Assembly: GCA_963805605.1 (NCBI GenBank)
Contig: CAWDUX010000003.1
Location: 744,001-808,000 of the forward strand
DNA from: Actinocatenispora sp963805605
Lineage (GTDB): Bacteria; Actinomycetota; Actinomycetes; Mycobacteriales; Micromonosporaceae
Direction: 5' to 3'
Length of the DNA stretch: 64,000 bases
This document shows positions 58,912 through 64,000 of this stretch, in pieces. How positions within the stretch are numbered: the first letter of the stretch is position 1; every line of letters starts with the position of its first letter. A program made the position numbers and the translations under genes. The notes under the pieces were generated by a model. That model had not been told where the DNA came from, made no database searches, and worked only from the letters and a program-made list of their open reading frames with translations.

Positions 58912-60531
58912 TCAGACGTTGGTCAGGCCGCCGGCCCGGTCCACCGGGTCCAACGACCGGGCCCGACGGACCGGGCCACGACGTTTCGCGCCCGAACGGG
59001 AGGTCAGCAGTCCGCGGGGTGGTACCGACCAGATGGGCTCCACCGGAAGCCCGTGCGCGGACAGGATGCGGTTGGCTGCCAACATTCCGGTAGTTGCGGC
59101 GCGTTCCATCAGTGCGCTGGGTACCGGCACGCCGACCCAGTCACCGGCCAGGGTGAGCCCGGGCAGCGCGGTGCGGACCCCGGGGCGGGCCAGGTGACCG
59201 CCCGCCGGGAAGCCGGCCGCATCGTGCCCGACCCGACAGCGCTGATCGACCACGCTCAGACGGCGTAGCTCCGGCCAGAGTTCCGTGAGCTCCGCACGCA
59301 TCGTCGCACCGAGCATTTCGGCTGGTACACCGTCCGGGCAGGCGTAGGCGTGCAGTTCCAGTACGGCACCGCCGCTACGTCGGTGCCAGCCCATCGACTG
59401 CTGCTCCAGCCGGTGGTAGAGGGTCACCGAGTCCAGCACCTGCGGGTCGCCGATGCTGGTGAACGGCGCACGGGCGGCGTCCACATCGCCGGACAGCCAG
59501 AACCGGGCAACCGCGTACGGCGGCCCAACGAAGGGGCGATGCGCCGTGGCACCGAGCCGCTCGTCGCGGGCGATCAGCTGCGGCGAGTTGGCCAGTACCG
59601 TTCCGGCGGAGGCCGCGTCGAGTGCCAGGACGACATGCTCAGCCGCGAGGGAGCTGGTGGCGGTGTGAACCCGCCAGGAACCCCGGACGTCCTGGCTGAT
59701 CGCGCTGACCGGTGTCCGGTAGCGCAGGTGGGCACCGAGACTGGTCAGTCGCGCCTGCATCGGGGCCCAGATCCCGGTCTGATAGTCCACCCGGGGTGCG
59801 TCCATCCCGAGTCCTTCGGGATTGGCCAGGAAGTAGAAGTGGAACATGGCGATCAGGTCCGCGGCCGACATGGACCCGGCGTCGTTGAAGAACGAATGGG
59901 CGAAGACGTTGAACAGCATGCTGCGGGCGCGTTCGGGCAGTTGCAGCGAGGCCAGCAGATCCTCGGCCGTGACATGATCGAACGACCGGTAGGTCTGCCT
60001 TCCGTCGAAACCGAGCAGGCACCGGGCGGCGTCCGGGTCGACCCTGCGCAGATCGCGCAGCCGCAGGCTCGGCGAACGGGCGAGCAATGCGAGCATGCTG
60101 ACCGGCGGGGTGGGCGGCAGCCCGTCGAACTCCTCTGCCGGCCACCGGTGTGAGATGACCGGGTAGCTGCCGAGCGGATGCAGGGGTGCAACGCCGTTGC
60201 CGGTACGCGCGAGGATCGCACGCCAGTTGTAGTACTGGCGGAAGAAGCCGTGGAAGCCGTGGTCGACCCACTGGGTCGTGCCGTCGGACAGTTGATGGGG
60301 TTCGGCGCTGAGGCGTCCACCGGCACGCTCGGCAGCCTCGCAGACAGTGACTGTCGCACCGCGCTCGGCCAGGATCGTGGCGGCGGTCATGCCGGCGATG
60401 CCGGCACCGATCACGACCACCCGGGGGACCGGAAGATCAGGGTTCGGTCGCAGATGGCCGGCGGCCGGCGCGATCTGCAGGTGGGGGGTGATCTGCCATA
60501 GGCGGCCGACCAGACGGGACAAGGCGGGCAT
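58912..60531 (-). CDS. CrtU-like FAD-dependent carotenoid oxidoreductase
   Basis: 539 residues from ATG 60531 with AGGA upstream. The FAD motif is VVVIGAGIAGMTAATILAERG near residue 38. The stretch HGFHGFFRQYYNWRAIL and the later MFHFYFLANPEGLGMD resemble actinobacterial carotene desaturase/methyltransferase CrtU (isorenieratene pathway). The C-terminus has LAGDWVGVPVPSALMERA, the usual FAD-binding end. It is the third gene of the photolyase-GGPP synthase-CrtU-like operon. Another amine-oxidase-family carotenoid step is possible. Confidence 0.75.
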   Translation of the reverse strand: MPALSRLVGRLWQITPHLQIAPAAGHLRPNPDLPVPRVVVIGAGIAGMTAATILAERGATVTVCEAAERAGGRLSAEPHQLSDGTTQWVDHGFHGFFRQYYNWRAILARTGNGVAPLHPLGSYPVISHRWPAEEFDGLPPTPPVSMLALLARSPSLRLRDLRRVDPDAARCLLGFDGRQTYRSFDHVTAEDLLASLQLPERARSMLFNVFAHSFFNDAGSMSAADLIAMFHFYFLANPEGLGMDAPRVDYQTGIWAPMQARLTSLGAHLRYRTPVSAISQDVRGSWRVHTATSSLAAEHVVLALDAASAGTVLANSPQLIARDERLGATAHRPFVGPPYAVARFWLSGDVDAARAPFTSIGDPQVLDSVTLYHRLEQQSMGWHRRSGGAVLELHAYACPDGVPAEMLGATMRAELTELWPELRRLSVVDQRCRVGHDAAGFPAGGHLARPGVRTALPGLTLAGDWVGVPVPSALMERAATTGMLAANRILSAHGLPVEPIWSVPPRGLLTSRSGAKRRGPVRRARSLDPVDRAGGLTNV

Positions 60532-60595
60532 CGGCTTCCTCTCCTGCGCTCATTCCAGCACGACTACTCAGTAGGTGTCCGGCTGACCGAGGTGT

Positions 60596-61630
60596 TCAGT
60601 GGCTGCGGTGTGACGCCGCGGTCGCCAGTGCGCAGAGCGCGTCCCGGGCCGGGGCCGGCAGGCCGGCCACACAGACCAGCCCCCGCGCGGTGCGCAGATT
60701 CGACTCGATCGACTGCTCCACCCGGGCGCGGGCGCCGGAACTGTCGATCAGCGCGGTGACCGACGCGACCTCGGCATCGGTGAGATCAACCGCGCCTATC
60801 CGCTCCAGCGGGCTCGTGTCGCGACCAGCGAGGTGCCGGACGGTATAGGCGACCAGCAGGGTCGGCTTGCCCGATCGCAGATCCTCACCGACCGGCTTGC
60901 CGGTCAGCTCCGGATCACCGAACACTCCCAACAGATCGTCGCGCAGTTGGAATGCCTCCCCCACCAGATCACCGAACTGCGCCAGAGGAGGCGTCAGTTC
61001 CTGCCCGGCCAACGCCGCGCCCACCCGCAGCGGCCCGGTCACGGTGTAGCGACCGGACTTGAGGCGGGCGATCGTCGCGGCCAGCTCCGCGGAGCGGTCC
61101 CGCCGTGCCGAGCCGGCCAGGTCGAGAAACTGTCCGGCGGTCATCTCCGCGACCAACCGGCTCCACACCGGCTTGACCTGATCTGGTAGCTCGCCAGCGA
61201 GCCGGCCGGCCAGCGCGAAAGCCAGGTCGCCGGTGAGCAGCGCGGCGGCCGGACCGTACCGGCCCGGCTCGCCGGCCCAGCTGCGCCGCCGGTGCTCGGC
61301 GGTGAACGCCTCGTGCAGGGCCGGTCGCCCCCGACGGGTGGGTGAGGAGTCCATCAGGTCGTCGTGGATCAGCGCGAAGGCGTGCAGCAGTTCCAGTGCG
61401 GCAGCGGCCGCCACCAGATCTGCTCCCGGGGCGGTGGCGGTGCTGGCCACGTATCCCCAGTAGCAGAACCGGGGCCGCAGAGCCTTGCCACCGTCCAGGA
61501 ATGCGCCCAGTGCGTGCACGGCGTCCCACCACGGCGCGCCGTACTCCTTCCAGCTCGACTGCTCAGCGGCGACCAGGTTGGCCAGGAACGGACGCAGCTG
61601 TCCGTTCACGAACGCTAGATCCGACGGCAT
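60596..61630 (-). CDS. crtE: Polyprenyl (geranylgeranyl) diphosphate synthase
   Basis: 344 residues from ATG 61630. Both Asp-rich motifs are present: the first in IHDDLMD near residue 90 (DDxxD) and the second in QLRDDLLG near residue 230. GGKALRPRF is the IPP-binding block. It makes the C20 (or longer) isoprenoid substrate for carotenoids. Chain length is set by bulky residues before the first motif (LLHAFALIHDD), which suits GGPP, but I would not exclude other lengths. It starts 19 bp after the photolyase stop. Confidence 0.88.
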   Translation of the reverse strand: MPSDLAFVNGQLRPFLANLVAAEQSSWKEYGAPWWDAVHALGAFLDGGKALRPRFCYWGYVASTATAPGADLVAAAAALELLHAFALIHDDLMDSSPTRRGRPALHEAFTAEHRRRSWAGEPGRYGPAAALLTGDLAFALAGRLAGELPDQVKPVWSRLVAEMTAGQFLDLAGSARRDRSAELAATIARLKSGRYTVTGPLRVGAALAGQELTPPLAQFGDLVGEAFQLRDDLLGVFGDPELTGKPVGEDLRSGKPTLLVAYTVRHLAGRDTSPLERIGAVDLTDAEVASVTALIDSSGARARVEQSIESNLRTARGLVCVAGLPAPARDALCALATAASHRSH

Positions 61631-61649
61631 CGGCGGTCGTTCCCTTCGG

Positions 61650-62984
61650 TCAGCGACCAGCGGTGGAGGTATCGGGTGGCGCGATCAGTGGCGGCGGGTA
61701 GCGGGAAGCGAGGCGCAGTTGCCACGGCTCGTGTACCTCGGCACCGGGCACGCCCGCCAGCTCCGGTACGTAGCGGCGGACATAGTCGCCGTTCGGGTCG
61801 AACCGGTGCGCCTGGCGCAGCGGATTGAACTGCCGGTTCGGGCGGGTGTCGTTGCCGGTGCCGGCGACCCACTGCCAGTTGCCCGCGTTGTTGGCGATGT
61901 CCCCGTCCACCAGCAGGTCGAAGAAATGCGCCGCACCGAGGCTCCAGTGCAGGTCGAGTTGCCGGGTCAGGAAGGCGGCGACAAGCAGCCGTGCCCGGTT
62001 GTGCATGAAGCCTTCGGCGGCGAGTTGGCGCATGCCCGCGTCGATGATCGGATAGCCGGTCTGCCCGGCCCGCCAGGCCGCCAGCGCATCCGGGTCCTCG
62101 CGCCACCGCACCTCCCGGCGGGGTCGGTAGTCGCGGGTGGGCAGGTCAGGAAAGGCCGAGACGACCTGGGCGTGGAAGTCACGCCAGCACAACTGTCGGA
62201 CGTAGGGCTCACCACCGTCGAGCTGCCCGGCCTTCGACGCGAGCTCCAGCGGTGAGAGGCAGCCAAAGTGCAGTGCGGCGGACAGCCGCGAGGTGGCGTC
62301 ACCGGCGAGATCGTCGTGCCGCTGGTCATAGGTCGCCAGGCCGTCCGCCAGCCACCGCCGCATCCGCCGCCGCGCTGCCCGCTCCCCTCCGGCGGGCAGC
62401 GCGGCCCTCGGCCCGGAATCGGCGAGGTCAGGCAGTGTGCCAACGTCCACCCCAGCGGGCAACCGTAGCTGTTTCGGTGGCGCCACCTGGTCGCGCCACG
62501 ATCGCGCCGACCATACTTTCCAGTAGGGAGCGAAGACCTTGTAGTGGTCGCCGTTCGTCGGCACCAGCGCGCCGGGCGCGACGACCGTGACCGAGTCGAC
62601 GGTGCGCAGCGTCCGGCGGTCCTGTCGACAGGCTTCCTCGAGGCGTCGGTAGCGTCGCCGGGCGTAGTGGCTCACATCGTCGGCCAGCACGATCAGCTCG
62701 GCGTCGTGTTCCCGGGCCAGCCGGACGACCTCGGTGACCGGGTCGCCGATCCGTACGACCAGGTCACTTCCGCGCTCGCGGAGGCTCTCGCGCAGATCGG
62801 CGAGACAGTCGTGGAGGAAGCGGAGCCGGTTGGGGACCGCGAACCCGAGCCCACGCTCCAGTACGAAGACCGGCACGAGCCGCTCGGCCGACTGGCAGGC
62901 AAGATGCAGGGCCGGGTTGTCGTGCACCCGTAGATCCCGGGTGAACATCACCACGGCGGTACGTACCCGGTCGGTGGGTGTCAT
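61650..62984 (-). CDS. phr: Deoxyribodipyrimidine photolyase
   Basis: 444 residues from ATG 62984. The N-terminal Rossmann domain starts AVVMFTRDLRVHDNPAL. The FAD-binding helical domain has QLCWRDFHAQVV, GYPIIDAGMRQLAAEGFMHNRARL and ANNAGNWQWVAGTGND, the class I CPD photolyase signature with the Asn that contacts flavin. It repairs UV cyclobutane dimers using light. Photolyase and carotenoid genes are often co-regulated by light in actinomycetes, which fits this operon. Confidence 0.93.
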   Translation of the reverse strand: MTPTDRVRTAVVMFTRDLRVHDNPALHLACQSAERLVPVFVLERGLGFAVPNRLRFLHDCLADLRESLRERGSDLVVRIGDPVTEVVRLAREHDAELIVLADDVSHYARRRYRRLEEACRQDRRTLRTVDSVTVVAPGALVPTNGDHYKVFAPYWKVWSARSWRDQVAPPKQLRLPAGVDVGTLPDLADSGPRAALPAGGERAARRRMRRWLADGLATYDQRHDDLAGDATSRLSAALHFGCLSPLELASKAGQLDGGEPYVRQLCWRDFHAQVVSAFPDLPTRDYRPRREVRWREDPDALAAWRAGQTGYPIIDAGMRQLAAEGFMHNRARLLVAAFLTRQLDLHWSLGAAHFFDLLVDGDIANNAGNWQWVAGTGNDTRPNRQFNPLRQAHRFDPNGDYVRRYVPELAGVPGAEVHEPWQLRLASRYPPPLIAPPDTSTAGR

Positions 62985-63187
62985 CGCGACGCACCCGGCC
63001 GGTGGGTGGAGCTCCGGGCACGGCCATGGCGCACCGTACGCTGTTGCGGCTCACGGCGACGTGCTCTCACCCGGTGTCCTCCATCCAGTTCAACCTGGTG
63101 GAAATTTCGACGCAGAAAACGATGCAGGGGCACAGCTTACGTTACGCTCGTCGAACCTGCCCATGAGACGAGACGGAGGCGGGCGCA
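62985..63187. promoter_or_regulatory. Divergent control region, photolyase versus phytoene desaturase
   Basis: 203 bp between two divergent starts. GGAAAT at 63100-63105 followed by CGAT about 15 bp later loosely resembles an ECF-sigma promoter for the rightward gene, as in light-induced carotenoid genes of other actinomycetes. GGAGG near 63173 is the ribosome site for the desaturase GTG. Confidence 0.3.
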
Positions 63188-64000
63188 GTGCGCACAGTCG
63201 TCGGACGTACCGACCGGATCGTGATCGTCGGAGCCGGGTTGGGTGGATTGGCCTGCGCGATCCGGCTGGCCGGCGCCGGCCGGCAGGTCACCGTGCTCGA
63301 GCGGGCAGACATGCCGGGCGGGCGGGCGGGACAGCTCAATGCTGACGGGTACCGCTTCGACACCGGGCCGACCGTACTCACCCTGCCGCACCTGATCGAT
63401 CAGACTTTACAGGCGGTGGACGAGAAACTCGCCGACTGGCTGGAACTGACCCGACTCGATCCCGCCTACCGGGCACACTTCCTGGATGGCTCCACACTGG
63501 ACATTCGCGCCGACACCGCCGACACCGCCGCACAGATATCCGCGCTCTGCGGACCTCGCGAAGCCGACGGCTACCTACGTTTCGTCGACTACGCCCGTTC
63601 CCTGTACCAGGTCGAGTGGCCCACCTTCATCGACCGCAACCTCGACACACCACTGGACCTGCTGGGCGGACCGCTGGCCCGGCTGACCGCGCTCGGCGGT
63701 TTCCGGCACCTGAGCACAAAGGTGAACCAGTTCCTCCGCGATCCACGTACCCGGCGGATCTTCTCGTTCCAATCCTTGTACGCCGGTCTGCCACCACACC
63801 GGGCACTGGCGTTGTACGCCGTGATCTCCTACATGGACACCGTTGCCGGGGTGTACTTCCCACAAGGAGGCATGCACGCACTGCCCAGTGCGATGGCCGC
63901 CGTGGCGACCAAGCACGGGGTGGACATCCGCTACGGCGCCACCGTCACCCGGGTCGAGGTGGCCGGTGGCCGAGCCCGCGCGGTCCGGACCGCCGACGGC
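63188..64000 (+). CDS. crtI: CrtI-type phytoene desaturase (3' end cut by window)
   Basis: 271 codons are visible from GTG 63188. The FAD-binding start is IVIVGAGLGGLACAIRLAGA, followed by ERADMPGGRAGQL and YRFDTGPTVLTLP, the CrtI signature. QSLYAGLPPHRALALYAVIS and GVYFPQGGMHALPSAMA are the mid-protein family blocks. It converts phytoene to lycopene or a related polyene at the membrane. The C-terminal FAD motif lies outside the window, as would a phytoene synthase if present. Confidence 0.93.
   Translation, partial: MRTVVGRTDRIVIVGAGLGGLACAIRLAGAGRQVTVLERADMPGGRAGQLNADGYRFDTGPTVLTLPHLIDQTLQAVDEKLADWLELTRLDPAYRAHFLDGSTLDIRADTADTAAQISALCGPREADGYLRFVDYARSLYQVEWPTFIDRNLDTPLDLLGGPLARLTALGGFRHLSTKVNQFLRDPRTRRIFSFQSLYAGLPPHRALALYAVISYMDTVAGVYFPQGGMHALPSAMAAVATKHGVDIRYGATVTRVEVAGGRARAVRTADG

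Overview
The window is high-GC DNA with frequent GTG starts, AGGAGG-type ribosome binding sites and many 4- or 8-nt gene overlaps, which fits a filamentous actinomycete; Micromonosporaceae or a relative is a guess from content only. It holds four blocks: a nonribosomal peptide synthetase (NRPS) cluster that runs off the left edge (1-33313), a decayed insertion-sequence island (33370-35745), a housekeeping and exopolysaccharide region (36015-56445), and an oxidase plus carotenoid/photolyase block that runs off the right edge (56526-64000).

NRPS cluster. The plus strand carries a FOXRED2-like flavoprotein, a 1880-residue synthetase (C-PCP-C-A-PCP-TE) and a small alpha/beta-hydrolase whose nucleophile-elbow residue is Cys. 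The minus strand carries two discrete A-PCP proteins (one with the exact threonine code DFWNIGMVHK), an ACT-containing homoserine dehydrogenase, a free-standing proline-like A protein, a PCP-C protein and a 2323-residue two-module synthetase. Tailoring genes are a CmlA-type diiron beta-hydroxylase, a membrane desaturase coupled to a cystathionine-gamma-synthase-type PLP enzyme, a proline-3-hydroxylase-like oxygenase and a VioC-like arginine/asparagine hydroxylase. The product is probably a peptide rich in hydroxylated amino acids. An MFS exporter is present. I saw no MbtH-like gene and no pathway-specific regulator.

The most notable logic is a C-PCP module with no A domain, next to discrete A-PCP loaders and a Cys-nucleophile hydrolase. 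This is the parts list of the SyrB1/SyrC/SyrE and CmaA/CmaE aminoacyl shuttles. In addition, the two C domains of the main synthetase are encoded by two 1294-bp direct repeats that look identical at DNA level and have a G-poor, ACC/CAC-rich composition unlike the rest of the gene.

IS island. An IS4-type transposase is split into N- and C-terminal pieces by the N-terminal third of an IS256-type transposase. The island has truncated the 5' end of a frameshifted sugar-ABC ATPase relic.

Housekeeping and polysaccharide. A ThrE-type exporter, a three-gene pntA1-pntA2-pntB transhydrogenase operon and a short LuxR-type regulator precede an exopolysaccharide locus: phosphoglycosyl transferase, WecG/TagA glycosyltransferase, APH-fold kinase, then a tightly overlapped seven-gene minus-strand operon (secreted propeller protein, acyltransferase, Wzz-like protein with a ruined Walker A, GT2, polymerase, flippase, sulfotransferase). 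A GH26-like lipoprotein lies upstream.

Right end. A double-module Lrp/AsnC regulator is divergent from an FMN-dependent alpha-hydroxy-acid oxidase. A carotenoid set follows (CrtU-like oxidoreductase, GGPP synthase, photolyase, and divergent phytoene desaturase cut by the window end).
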